From: Anthracocystis setariae
Lineage: Eukaryota; Basidiomycota; Ustilaginomycetes; Ustilaginales; Ustilaginaceae
Length of the DNA stretch: 64,000 bases
Assembly (NCBI GenBank): GCA_928724745.1
Contig: CAKMXJ010000028.1
Span: forward strand, 1 to 64,000
Direction of reading: 5' to 3'
A model generated the notes under the pieces. That model saw only the letters and a program-made list of their open reading frames with translations, was not told where the DNA came from and ran no database searches. The position numbers and the translations under genes were made by a program. Shown here piece after piece: positions 43,801 through 52,799 of this stretch; the first letter of the stretch is position 1; each line of letters opens with the position of its first letter.

Positions 43801-44525
43801 GGGGGGCCGGTAGGTTGAACCGGGGTGGTGGCATAACCCCCTCCTCCCGGGAGCGGGAAGTGCATGGTTTGGGTTTGATAATTGAGTACCGGTTCGGTCT
43901 TCTCAATCCAATCCATTCCTAGGATGATATCATAATCGGAGATGCGGGGTGCGACGTAGAATTGATGACTCGGGGTAACCGGGACGCCCGCGAGGCTGAC
44001 CGATGCCCGGATAGTGTGGGTGATATCCTCTGAGCGGGAATCGAAGGTTGCTGTACGCACCGGGGCCCGGAGGGCCTCCGGGACGCCCACCTCCCGATCC
44101 AGCATGGCCCTGTCCACAAAAGAAGCGGTGGCGCCCCCGTCGATTAGGGCCCGGGCACGGCACCCGGCCAGCGTGACCCAGCACTCGTACACCGGGATGC
44201 TGGGGTGTCGGTGTACCCGGATGGTGTCCCCGCTGATCACCGGCTCGGCGGGGGGGATGAGGGCCGCTACATGGCTCCTGAGATCCACGAGTCCCGGGTC
44301 CTGACGAAGTTGGGCGATGTTGGCCCTCACCGGGAGAGTCGGAGGGTGGTCGGTGGACTCGGGGTCCCACTCCGGATCATAGGAAAGGACGGAGCGGTCA
44401 TCGGGTAGGTCATCCTCGCCGTTGGTAGGGGTGGCTTCGTCCTCACCGGACCACCGGGTCTCCGGGACGTCCGGGACCAGGGGTTGGACCAGAAGCTCGC
44501 CGTTGGCGGGGTCCAGGATGGCCAC
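40821..44525 (-). CDS. Element A Pol with chromodomain
   Basis: 1234 residues from the first Met of the open frame; the frame is open further upstream (to at least 44,788) and there encodes the Gag zinc knuckle CYGCGGPHAVRDC, so Pol is probably made by frameshifting from gag. Domains: aspartic protease with ALIDGGATASFV (active Asp near 128; DGG instead of the usual DSG/DTG), reverse transcriptase with VPKKDGKLR and YLDD (near 461), RNase H with TDASDY (near 612) and HDKELLAI, integrase with an HHCC finger and a D-D-E triad at TMDHIEG (near 883), SDRGRTF (near 945) and QTERINQ (near 984), then a C-terminal chromodomain (1170-1225: DFEVEDILASR, YRVKWAGY, TWEP). The chromodomain places it among chromoviruses and should guide integration to marked chromatin. 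No disabling change was found. Confidence 0.92.
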   Translation of the reverse strand: MAILDPANGELLVQPLVPDVPETRWSGEDEATPTNGEDDLPDDRSVLSYDPEWDPESTDHPPTLPVRANIAQLRQDPGLVDLRSHVAALIPPAEPVISGDTIRVHRHPSIPVYECWVTLAGCRARALIDGGATASFVDRAMLDREVGVPEALRAPVRTATFDSRSEDITHTIRASVSLAGVPVTPSHQFYVAPRISDYDIILGMDWIEKTEPVLNYQTQTMHFPLPGGGGYATTPVQPTGPPLLTNGQDPVPGENCFAIHPSSLEPSRAPGLPEEYRDFSDVFDEANADVLPPRRPHDHHINLLPGAQIPHGALYSLSGREMEELKTYLDKMLEIGFIRPSKSPAAAPIIFVPKKDGKLRLCVDYRALNSITVKDKYPIPLISEHLDCLSRAKIYTKLDLKGAYNLVRIAEGDEWKTAFRTRYGSYEYLVMPFGLCNAPSTFQRLMNHVLHDLLDVTVIVYLDDILIFSADPAEHTSHVREVLRRLRDHKLYCAPEKCDFRTSSVEFLGYQVSPGGISMDPGKVDAVTSWPEPVTIRDIQVFLGFANFYRHFIRHYSRVAAPLTDRLKNKAAGKINLEPQEREAFTRLKEAFTTAPILQHFDPSRLTVIETDASDYVVAAVLSQWYAIPGTDPEAVPRPSTHRLHPVAYWSRKMQPAERNYEIHDKELLAIVDALQEWRHYLHGLQQPFEVLTDHQALQYFQTKRQLNRRQARWSMALGEFTFTITYRPGTQATRPDALSRRSDGHPNTTTTNHQHDPANVAVLLPPYLFQESGLSEQRAPAAHRISDVVPAPDPLPTSPVSPTEVKHILERYHDHPTAGHPGVAATIELVRRHHSWPTLKHDVTEYVRTCGACRRAKAPRHKPYGLLLPLEAPSRPFGTITMDHIEGLPPSRAGGLTFDSVLVVVDRLTKYSLFLPARKSDTAKDLAHLLFSRVFAYFGLPDAIVSDRGRTFIASLWKDILTALGTTPALSTAYHPQTDGQTERINQNLEVFLRFYVNYQQDDWAAWLPYAQLTLNNRVSATTGLPATLPLFGFTPRTLPGSPALSPDGAPPSDSSFRKLLKHCQVNIDHAASLMSHYANRSRMDRSFSGGDMVLLRTRHLQQDRPSRKLGNPLAGPFRVLQAVGSRAYKLDLPPAWKIHPVFHVSLLEPHSPDTRPSEHAPTSRRLEDDRQDFEVEDILASRETRRGLQYRVKWAGYTQPTWEPAIHLENSQELLQDFHQRRPGSQVNSRDC

Positions 44526-45706
44526 GTTGGCCCGGAGGGGCCGAGTCTGGGCGGCCTTGGGGCAGTCCCGGACTGCGTGAGGGCCCCCGCACCCGTAGCA
44601 GAGGTTGTTTTCCCGACGGTACTTGCGGACCTCGTCGGGAAGCTCCCGGCTGGCCAGCCCGGGACGGGGCGGATCACCCCGCTTGTTGGGGGCCTCGCGA
44701 CGGGGTACCGTCGGTTGGGTGAGCGACCGCCCCGAAGTTCGGGGCGGCGTTCCGGGCGACCCGGGGTGTCCGAGTGACCCGGGGTCACCAAGCCGATTTC
44801 GTACATTCGCTGCTCGGTTCGGATAGCGGTGTCAATGTACTCGTGCAGGTCGTAGGTCTCCACGTGGAGGAGCTTCTGCCGGAGGCTCTCCCGGAGGCTG
44901 AGCTGGAAAGTCGTCAGCAATTGCTGATTATCGGTAGCGTTAGCCTTAGTGGCTAGGGCCAAGAACTCGGCAGCGTGAGCGCTGACGCTTCCCGATTGAC
45001 GCAGCCGCTGGAGCTTGACCCGGGCGGTATGTCCCGGGTTAGGATCCCCGTAGGTGCGGCGGAGGTCGGTGCAGAACGTGTCCCACTTGTGGAACAGGTT
45101 GATTTCCGGGCGGGCCTGGCGCAGGTTGCGGAGCCGCTCCCGGGGTACACCCGAGATATGGGCTAGGGCCCATAAGACACGGCGGGGGTCGGAGGGGAAG
45201 CGTGCCGGGTTAAGATCGAAATGGAGGGTGCATTGTTCGATGAAAGCCTCCAGCTCGTCGCGCTTACCGTCCCAGGAGGGGGCGGCAACGCTAACTTCCG
45301 GGGTCTTGACCCGGGAAGAATAGTCCTCCGTAAGGTCCCAGTTGGGAGCCACGACGGGAGCTCCCGGGGGCACCGGCTGGGGATTGGACCCGCGCTTGCC
45401 CATAAGGCGAGTAGCGCGGGCGTACCTTTCCTCCGAGGTCTCGCGTTCCGGAGAGGGGTCTCCCAGGTGCTCCATGGGCGGGAGGCCCGGTTCTGCCGGG
45501 GTCGGGACGGCGGGGTCGGGGGCTCGGCCGCTGTTGAGCAGCCGGATCTGGTCGGCCAATCCTCCGACCAGGGCGGTTAGGCTCTGCACGGCGGCGACTA
45601 GCCCCTGGACGGGGTCGCCTCCTGAATCGGGACTTTCGGGGGTAGGGCTGCCCGAACTCGTAACTGAGTCCGGGGAGCCGGGACGATGCTGGCTACGGGT
45701 TTGCAT
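44327..45706 (-). CDS. Element A Gag
   Basis: Zero-frame ORF of 459 codons starting MQTRSQHRPG 48 bases inside the 5' LTR. Residues 130-310 form the capsid-like region: APSWDGKRDELEAFIEQC, RRVLWALAHISG, then LRRTYGDPNPGHTA and LLTTFQLSLRE. These align with the N-terminal part of the element C polyprotein. After about residue 330 (DTPGRPERR) the zero frame runs on without similarity, whereas the minus-one frame continues into the zinc knuckle and protease. The real Gag C-terminus is therefore uncertain: either a frameshift joins Gag to Pol or the last 130 codons are a read-on tail. Confidence 0.85.
   Translation of the reverse strand: MQTRSQHRPGSPDSVTSSGSPTPESPDSGGDPVQGLVAAVQSLTALVGGLADQIRLLNSGRAPDPAVPTPAEPGLPPMEHLGDPSPERETSEERYARATRLMGKRGSNPQPVPPGAPVVAPNWDLTEDYSSRVKTPEVSVAAPSWDGKRDELEAFIEQCTLHFDLNPARFPSDPRRVLWALAHISGVPRERLRNLRQARPEINLFHKWDTFCTDLRRTYGDPNPGHTARVKLQRLRQSGSVSAHAAEFLALATKANATDNQQLLTTFQLSLRESLRQKLLHVETYDLHEYIDTAIRTEQRMYEIGLVTPGHSDTPGRPERRPELRGGRSPNRRYPVARPPTSGVIRPVPGWPAGSFPTRSASTVGKTTSATGAGALTQSGTAPRPPRLGPSGPTWPSWTPPTASFWSNPWSRTSRRPGGPVRTKPPLPTARMTYPMTAPSFPMIRSGTPSPPTTLRLSR
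44727..44765 (-). promoter_or_regulatory. Candidate minus-one frameshift site of element A
   Basis: On the minus strand the gag-frame heptamer C-CCG-GGT (44765-44759) has the X-XXY-YYZ form. It is followed after 11 bases by a perfect 8 bp hairpin, CCGCCCCG / CGGGGCGG with an AACTT loop (44747-44727). The pol frame is minus one relative to gag, as needed. A second copy of the heptamer lies at 44783-44777. Y=G is not an efficient slippery base and CCCGGG words are common in this element, so chance is possible. Confidence 0.35.
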
Positions 45707-45742
45707 GGTAGCTGGAGTCTCCGCGTTGATGGCAACGGGGAG

Positions 45743-45753
45743 GTCGATTGTAA
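45743..45753 (-). promoter_or_regulatory. Candidate self-priming site of element A
   Basis: Directly after the 5' LTR the minus strand reads TTACAATCGAC. The LTR itself contains GTCGATTGTA on that strand (45935-45926), a perfect 10-base complement. Tf1-type elements prime reverse transcription with the 5' end of their own RNA in this way. No tRNA-type TGG start is present here. Confidence 0.5.
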
Positions 45754-46114
45754 TGTTATGCTCCTGGGGTCTTAGAACCTCGGAACGTGGCGGTGCGTCT
45801 GTGTCGAGGCCAGGGGCGTGGTACTGGGTGTTGCTCCCGGGATCGTTGCCAAGATAGCGGGGCGGGCGAGCGGGAGATCGGGAGAAGGTCTGATATTTCC
45901 ACCTACTAGAGTGAGTAAGCTAAAATACAATCGACGTCCTAACGTGAGTGTGATGGGATCAGGGTGTGGGGTTATGTGGCCCTCCCGGATACCCCCTCCG
46001 GGAGATGCCGCAGTCTCCCCCAATCACCGATCCGGGACCTCATCGGGGGAACTACCCCCGCCCATGTTAATACTAAAACCAAACACTAACTCCCCCGATA
46101 TCCCAATCATAACA
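45754..46114 (-). repeat. 5' LTR of element A
   Basis: 361 bp, two differences from 37917-38277. Followed on the + strand by the second ATGAT copy (46115-46119). Confidence 0.95.
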
Positions 46115-48177
46115 ATGATCTGCCAAATAGACACGTCTGGGTACTGTCCATACTCTGTATTGACTGTCTCTTCTATATCTCTGTCCACTTCATCCAAAGA
46201 TGGCGCAACTCTACCGATACCAGTATTTTCTGCGGTCTGGAACGCCTGTCGTAGCCGAGGGTTGTTCCAAAACTGCCGTACATCCGTACCTTCTCTAATA
46301 TGAGCAGGTATCAGCCAATTACCATGAATGAGTGCCAAAAGCAACCGTCCTTCCACAGTTTTCAACTGATATGTGCCCAGTGTTTGCCAAGAGTGGATCT
46401 GATATGGCCCAAACCACTTTGCTTCAAACTTATATGGGTTTTTGTGTCTAACAAGGACCCATTTGGACTCTTGAAGAGTATGCTGTTTCACCTTTTGATC
46501 TGAGATGAGCTTTGCCTGCACTGCACGGTTGTGTACAGCTTGTGCGGCACTCTGTTGTTGAGTCCAAAGTTCTGGAAGACACTGTTTGGCATCCACCACT
46601 GGTGCCTCTATTGCCCAAGGCTCCGCTTTGTCTGTTGGTAGGTGGGGATGGACTCCAAAGGTGAGGAAGAAAGGGCTTTTTCCTGCTGTAGCATGCGTCC
46701 GTATGCATGCGGCAAACAAAGCCTGCCAAAGGTAGGTATCCCAAAGCCAAGTTGATTGTCCAACCATTAACTTGGTAAGGGTTCTACCAAGGAGGCCATT
46801 AAAGCTTTCAACCTTTCCATTAGTCCGAGGATGATAGGCCATAGAGAGCCAATGTCTTGTCCCCATCTTCCAAAGGAGAATCGAAATGACTCTTGCAAGC
46901 AGATTCTTGCCGTTGTCGCTTAGCAATTCCCAAGGAGAGCCAAAGGTTGTGTAAATCTCATCATAGATGAAATTGGCAATCCGCCAGGCCTTGGCGTCAG
47001 GTAATGCTTTAGCAAGCAGCCAGCCAGTTGCATAATTGATGGCCGTTACAATCCATTGGTTGCTGTCAGCTGTCTTTGGCAAAATACCAATGAGATCTAT
47101 TCCCCACCGTTCAAACAGCTGTATGTCGGACTTTGCCATGACCACTGCAAGTTCCTGTTCTTGACCTGTTTGTGGCTGAGCTGATACTTGGCAGGTTGGG
47201 CATGTCCGACAGAACTTCTCCAAGTCCGTATTTATCTTTGGCCACCATGCACGGCGGTGCACAATGCTGAGAAGCGCTTTGGCACCAAGATGTCCGTAAC
47301 TTTTGTGAATTTGGGACAGGAAGTGTTGCCAATGAAGGAGTTCAATATAAGGAGCAACTGTTCCCCTGTCATCTACAACCCAAAGAAGCTGTCCATCTGC
47401 ATCCAGCTTATACTGGGTAGCCTCTTCTTGTACTTTGTGTCCAAGTTCACCAGAAGGTAGGTTGTTGGTCCAAAGGTATTCCACTAAGTGTGGAATATTT
47501 TCCAGCTCTTCTGTAAGGGAGCTGAGAAAGTCTGAACGTTGTGAGATCGCATCCGCAACCATGTTCTCTGACCCTTTTTGATACCAAATGTCAAGATCAT
47601 ACTTGCCGGACTCTGCCAACCAGCGCTCAAGCCTTTTTGAGGCTATCTTGGTGGTTGGTAAGCAGCTGAGACTTTGATGATTGGTAACTACGGTAATTTT
47701 ATGCCCATTGACAATATAATGTTGCCATGTTTGGAGCGCATGCTTGATTGCAAGTAGCTCTTTCTCATGAACTGGGTACCAAAGTTCCGCTTTGATCATC
47801 TTTTGGCCATCAAATGCCACTGGGTGCAATTTCCCCTGCCAATCCTGGAGGAGTACACACCCTATGGCCCAATCCAAAGCGTCCATTTCAATGGTAAATG
47901 GCCAAGAGGTATCCAGTTGACGTAAAATTGGTGCCAAACACAACATATCCTTGACGTTTTCAAAAGCAAGAGTACATTGGTGGTTCCAATTGATCCAAAG
48001 GGTCTGTTTATTTCCCGTACTGTCCGTACTGGCCGGCAAATTTGCCAAACTGAGCAAGCTATATAAGGGTGCAGTGACTGCTGCAAAGCTACGGCCATAA
48101 CAGCGGTAATATGAGCAAAGACCCAGAAAAGATCTCACATCATGAACCGTACGGGGCCAAGGCCAGTCCCTAATCAC
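46115..48177 (-). pseudogene. Element B RNase H and integrase segment
   Basis: One long open minus-strand frame. It begins in the last part of the reverse transcriptase (RTVHDVRSFLGLCSYYR) and continues through RNase H (FTIEMDALDWAIG, KELLAIKHAL) and integrase: zinc-finger cysteines CRTCPTC, then WGIDLIG, LLSDNGKN and NGKVESFNG as the D, D and E positions. It differs clearly from the A and C integrases and has no chromodomain. The frame is cut at 46,115 by element A and resumes at 37,916. The N-terminal link to the reverse transcriptase is broken by a stop near 48,225. Confidence 0.85.
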
Positions 48178-48218
48178 CTTTAGCTTGCTGTTGAGCAGCC
48201 AAATGCAACCATCTTTGA

Positions 48219-48944
48219 TCAGATGTCCTCAGAATTCCATCTTGGACTTCCTGAAGGCACATTTTGACGGTTTGGCATACAGTTGGTGTGTCTTGAGTAC
48301 TGAGAGGACAGCCTTGATATGTTTGGTATGTTTGGCCAGCAAACTTGAATATATAAGGATGTCATCAAGGCAAGAATAACAAACTTGCCAATGTATTCCT
48401 GTAGTTCCTGGTTTATGATTGTCTGAAAAACCAAAGGTGCATTCTTGAGGCCAAATGGCATGACCAGGAACTCGAACTTTCCATTCTGAGTGTTGAAGGC
48501 GGTCTTTGGGATATCCAAGGGATGCATTCGGATCTGCCAATATCCCAAGGTTAGGTCAATCTTGCTGAAAACAGTTGCCAAGCCAAGCTGATCCAAGCAA
48601 TCTTGAATCCGCTGCAGTGGGTAACTGTTTTGGACGGTGACAGCATTGAGTGCACAATAGTCAATGCACATTTGGTACCCTCCATCCTTCTTTGGCACAA
48701 AAAGGACAGGAAAACCCCATGGTGAGCTGCTCTCTCGGATCAAACCTTGTGAAAGGAGTGACCAAACCTGAGTTTCCTGTTCCTTCAGTTGACTGGCTGT
48801 CAACCAATATGACCAAATATTCCTTGGAGGTGCCAAGTCCGTCTGAATGATTTCCAAATGACTTTGCCTTGCGCTAGGAATGTCTCCTGGAGCTTCATTG
48901 GTGGGTATTTCCGTCCAAAATACGTCTGAGAATTCTGAGAGCAT
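48219..48944 (-). pseudogene. Element B reverse transcriptase segment
   Basis: Minus strand: FPVLFVPKKDGGYQMCIDYCALN, KIDLTLGYWQIRM, FLVMPFGLKNAP, then a one-base shift just before the catalytic loop. In the shifted frame the loop reads SCLDDILIYSS, with Cys at the position of the usual Tyr of YxDD. The shift and a downstream stop make it inactive as read. Confidence 0.85.
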
Positions 48945-49660
48945 CCTTTTTTTTTAAGATCTGTATCTTCCACATCCTGAAAGATCGGTGTCTTGGTGAT
49001 GTTGTTGATCATTTTGGCATCTTGAACCTGCCGTATAACCACCATATAAGCTTCATCTGGCCCAGTCTTTAAGACTTTCTGTATCCACATGGCCGAGATG
49101 AGTTCTGACTGTCCATGTGGAACAAAAGGAGTTTGTTGAAGTGTGGTTTGGCATCCAAACGGTATTCTATGATGGTCACCATTGTCCAATTGGAGAACCA
49201 TTTTGTCCAAAAAGAAATCAACCGTTGCCTTGTGTTGCCGAAGCCACTCTACCCCTAAAAATAGTTTTGCCAAAGTCATACCTATGACTGTAGCCTTGAC
49301 CAAGTATTGATGTCCATCAATAGTGACGCCGAAGGTTGTCCAACCTTGGATAGTCATGGCCGAACCGTCCGGTAAGGCCGCAACTTTACTGAGTTCAGCA
49401 TCTTCTTCTATCCGAAGGTTCAGTTGCTGTGCAAAATTCTTTGCAATGTAAGCCCGAGAGGCTGCCGAGTCAATCAATGCATCCGCATTGGCTCTGTTTA
49501 TGGTTACCGCAATCCAAGGTAACTCAATTGGATCTTCTTGACATCCATCCTGAAGCAAAGAGAGCCAAAGTGCTAGTCCTGCAACTTCATCCTGCAAGAG
49601 TTGATTTGACTCTGTCCGAGGAATGGTACTTTGGTCGGAAACATCCTCAATTACTGCCAA
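48800..49660 (-). pseudogene. Element B protease segment
   Basis: 286 codons with an aspartic-protease core: ADALIDSAASRAYIAKNF, where DSA replaces the usual DSG/DTG, followed by a hydrophobic flap-like stretch VIGMTLAKLFLGVEWL. The N-terminal part follows the zinc-knuckle segment in another frame and the C-terminal part overlaps the start of the reverse transcriptase frame. Loss of the catalytic-loop Gly and the frame breaks fit a decayed element. Confidence 0.75.
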
Positions 49661-49878
49661 CCGGTCCCATTTCCCCTAGACTCTTGGATAAGAGTGATTT
49701 GTCTAGGCGCGTTGGAGTCCAAAGCATTGCCCTGGGTACAAGCGCTTGCCAAGTGACCCATTTGGCCACATTTGAAGCAAGCATTGCGCCTTCGGCAATC
49801 CTGGATCCATCTCTGCCAAGCAGAAATGCGGCCGTTGCGCTGTTTGGAAGCACCAGAAGTGTTGAAATATACAGTCAC
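49651..49878 (-). pseudogene. Element B Gag zinc-knuckle segment
   Basis: Minus strand frame with CFKCGQMGHLASAC, a canonical CX2CX4HX4C retroviral-type knuckle that binds RNA. It is separated from the rest of gag by an inserted LTR-like sequence (about 49,859-50,428). Confidence 0.85.
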
Positions 49879-50428
49879 CTACTGCGTCAGCCATCGGCAT
49901 GACATTACAGACGTCAGTAGGTCCATAACTAGTGCGGTAATATTCCAACATAGTTGCCAACAATAGGAATCCTTGGGACACGGCCGCAGAGACCATGCGC
50001 GTGCCAATGCCAATGCTGGCACTGTGCGTTCCCACGTGATGTTGACATGGTGCCTCATCACATTCCTGACCGGGATGTTACTCGTCGGGTCATGTTATTG
50101 TCAACATCATTGTTTATGTTGATGATCAACTGTTGTTTACACTTAGCATAGAATCTTGTCACTAACGTTGTCGCTATGGAGTTCCCTACACCGCTACGGG
50201 CAATAACAATGTAGGGGACCAAGTGTATTTATAGGGCGCACTTCAAGCGCACAGTTGATAGCCCCTTAATTGATTCATTACCAACTTCTCCGTATCATAA
50301 CGTTTGTTACTTACAGATCCTTACCAACGTCGCTACTGTTGTATTGACATAGGTCTCTCCCCTTTGTGCCTGCTGCCTAACGTCACCGCCCACTCTTGGT
50401 CACGGATCTAACTGGTCTGACATAACAA
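49859..50428. mobile_element. Probable solo LTR inserted in element B gag
   Basis: About 570 bp interrupt gag between its capsid part and its zinc knuckle. The insert is bounded by CAGAA on both sides (49854-49858 and 50429-50433) and its ends read GTGTTGAAAT and GACATAACAA, close to LTR-type TGTT and AACA termini. A TATTTATAGGG box lies near 50,227. No second copy is in the window. Confidence 0.45.
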
Positions 50429-50476
50429 CAGAACCAGCTCTACACGCCCATCCACCAGTGTGAGGTCTGTAGCGAC

Positions 50477-51558
50477 TTAGCTACTTGCTATAGTATCTTT
50501 GGCAGACGATAGACTCATTGTACCTGGCTGCCTACCGTCAAGGTCGCCCCTTGACGCAGTCGACTTCCAACAAGAAGAACCAGTGCTCTGCGCAATTGCC
50601 GTTGGCCTTGACAACTGATTGTTTTGATTCCAACCCTGTTCCTGGTTTGGCTGTTGCCTGCGTTTGGCTTGGTTTTCCCGCATTTGGGTGTCAATCTGAT
50701 CCGCAAGTCTGACATACCCATTGAAGTTGGAAGGCTTGTTGGCCAAATAAGACAATGCCTGCTTAAGAGATGCTGAAAGTCCACAATTGAACTTTGCCAG
50801 GATTTCAGATTCCTGAATTGGAGGATGGATGCGTTTGGCCAGCTTTGCTAATTCTGTAGCATACTGGTTAACAGTTTGGCTACCTTGGGTGCACTGATCG
50901 TACTCCCAACGGTGCCTATTGTCCGCATTGTAGTCCTCAAACTTGGAGTTCATCCAATTAAGGAACTGATTGCAGTCTAAATTCTGGAAGAGGTTGGTTT
51001 GGACCGCTTCATTGCTGGTCTCAGCCCAGGTCCGTTCCAAACGGTTGCGTTTGGCAGTCCAAGCCTCCTTAGCATCACCCAAGAGGTAGATGCTGCAAGG
51101 AGGATCTTCTCAGACTCCGATCGGGACCTTCCCCTGAGAGAATAGTATCCAATGTTGTCTCAAATCTCCATGATCCAAGTCTTGACCGTATCATTGTCCC
51201 GAGAACCCAAGAACACCAAAGGTTTATTGATAGGCACACTTCCATGTGCTTCAATGTCCCAAACGGGTCCCATAGGTACAGCCGTCTGTGCCGTAAGTGC
51301 CTGAAGTCTAGCAACCTCTTGTTGAAGCTCCATAATCATGGCTGTCATTGTTGATAAGTCCATATTGGCTGCCAAGGGAGCAGGAGGGACCAGTCCAGGC
51401 CCAAGGTTGACCGTATCACCTGGCATATCCTGCCGAGTCTCCTGAGGAGCATGCATTGAGTCCGCCACTCCTCCGAGCCTTGCCAAATTGTTGACAGAAT
51501 TAACATCCATCTTGAATGATTGAGTGTATACTTTCCGTATTGTTCTGTAGTGGTCCAA
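50477..51558 (-). pseudogene. Element B Gag, N-terminal and capsid parts
   Basis: Two minus-strand frames. The first (51558-51160) has a coiled-coil segment MELQQEVARLQALTAQ and ends at PLVFLGSRDNDTVKTWI. The second (51082-50477) continues the capsid part: LERTWAETSNEAVQTNLFQ, RWEYDQCTQGSQTVNQYATE, LAKRIHPPIQESEILAKFN. A frame break lies at about 51,085-51,160. The order matches Ty3-type Gag. The first ATG is taken from the open frame and may not be the natural start. Confidence 0.75.
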
Positions 51559-51593
51559 TGGTTTGCTAGGCTCTGTTTTCAGAAGCTACCAAT

Positions 51594-51680
51594 TGTGGCT
51601 GGATGATTGATGTAGGATTCCAAGTGAGACGCAACGAGTGAAAATCTAATTACAGGAAATTATCTGGGCCGAGAGCCACA
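51594..51680 (-). repeat. 5' LTR of element B (87 bp)
   Basis: Matches 36911-36997. On the minus strand it is followed by AT and then TGGTAGCTTCTGAAAAC, a plausible tRNA-primed binding site. Confidence 0.85.
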
Positions 51681-52112
51681 CACATTCCGTGGCCTCTGTC
51701 TCACCGCACACTCATTGCTGCGCTCCTCATGTATATAGTCAAGGTCATTGCCGGAGATCTCTCTCCTCCTTGGAAGCCACTGCCTTGACTATACACACGT
51801 TGCATACAAGCTGTGATTGTGTGACAATGCAACTGCATCAGTTATCAATTGAACTGTTGGATCGCAGCAATCAGCATTTAGTCTGTTTCAGAATCCGGCC
51901 AAAAATCCGAATTTTTTCAAAAACTCAAGTTTTTTTGTGAACTACAAAATGCAAAACTCGAAGTCCAAACATTGTGTGAAAGAATAGACGTGTGAAACTA
52001 CAGCCTTGCAGCAAAGCCAGGATAAATAGTTCATTCTGACTTTTGAGCAGGACTTACAGAAGTAGGCATTGGGCGATCAACCCCAACGTTGGGTTTTAAC
52101 AAACAGCAGGTT
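51681..52112. other. Flank of element B, no gene
   Basis: Contains an inverted repeat, GTATATAGTCAAGG near 51,731 and CCTTGACTATACAC near 51,784. Nothing else recognised. Confidence 0.4.
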
Positions 52113-52768
52113 TGTTGGAATCCCAAAAGCCTAAGGATATCCAAACATTGTCTTTGTTATTATTTCAAAGACCCACCTCGGGTTTCTTACATTCATGCCA
52201 TTTTGCAGAGGTTTTGAAGCTCAAATGAAGGATACTATGAGTACTCAATGACTACTTGACAAGTTGTCAGAGAGAAGGTATGGTAAGAGTAAATGGGGAA
52301 AGATTTGATAAATTCCAAGAGCACTAATGGGGCATGACAACACAGTGCTTATATACACAATTGACTAGTCTGGATACTCATATACAAGAGTACTTGATGG
52401 TCTGCTACAAGGAGCATCCCACTTGCGGTGTAATCTCCCTGTTCTGTTACCAATGTGTGTTTTCATTGATGAGAGTATGATCTATTGGTCGGATTGTGAC
52501 AATCCATTGTGAGTCTTTGTTCCATGCCCAAATGTAGTAAACCTGACCACAGGTTTGAGGTAGTGTCTTGTATCATATGTCTTGAACTGTGGGTTTCAAA
52601 CGCATGTGGGAGTTTCCGGCAATTTTCCATAAATACGGTCATGTTTGTCTGGATCCGGCTTGAATTGTGAGTCTGCATGCAGATAACAGAACCCGATGCT
52701 GGGTTCTGGGCCAAAGGGTGAAATGCTCTTAGTGTGAGACGACATAAAGAACCCTAGGTTCTAACAGT
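52113..52768 (-). mobile_element. Candidate LTR of a further element (D)
   Basis: Ends TGTTGGAA and TTCTAACA are near-perfect inverted repeats. On the minus strand the sequence AACAAGGGGGAC directly precedes TGTTAGAACC, as a polypurine tract would. No second copy is present, so the left border is tentative. Internal palindromic groups such as AGAACCCGATGCTGGGTTCT are noted. Confidence 0.35.
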
Positions 52769-52799
52769 CCCCCTTGTTGAGCACTTCACACACTTAAGG

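Larger units (their letters stand above)
37917..46114 (-). mobile_element. Element A: young Ty3/chromovirus retrotransposon, 8.2 kb
   Basis: Two 361 bp LTRs (37917-38277 and 45754-46114) differ at two positions only. The flanking five bases ATGAT are duplicated at 37912-37916 and 46115-46119. Minus-strand order is 5' LTR, gag, pol with protease, reverse transcriptase, RNase H, integrase and chromodomain, then an opposite-strand accessory gene, a G-rich polypurine tract and the 3' LTR. All coding regions are open apart from a gag/pol frame change. The internal region is unusually rich in CCCGGG words. Insertion into element B dates it as younger than B. Confidence 0.95.
36911..51680 (-). mobile_element. 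Element B: Ty3-type LTR retrotransposon, decayed and split by element A
   Basis: Bounded by two 87 bp LTRs (36911-36997 and 51594-51680) that differ at two positions and have perfect TGTGGCT...AGCCACA ends. On the minus strand a primer-binding-type sequence TGGTAGCTTCTG follows the 5' LTR after two bases, and a polypurine tract AGGGAAGGTGGAG directly precedes the 3' LTR. Gag, protease, reverse transcriptase, RNase H and integrase follow in order but with stops and shifts. Without element A and an internal LTR it is about 6 kb. Flanking 5 bp (GCAGC, CACAT) do not match, so no target duplication is seen. GC content is much lower than in A and C. Confidence 0.85.

Noticed and set aside
36911..51680. 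Target-site duplication for element B
   Set aside because: Flanking bases GCAGC and CACAT differ, also when shifted by one or two bases.
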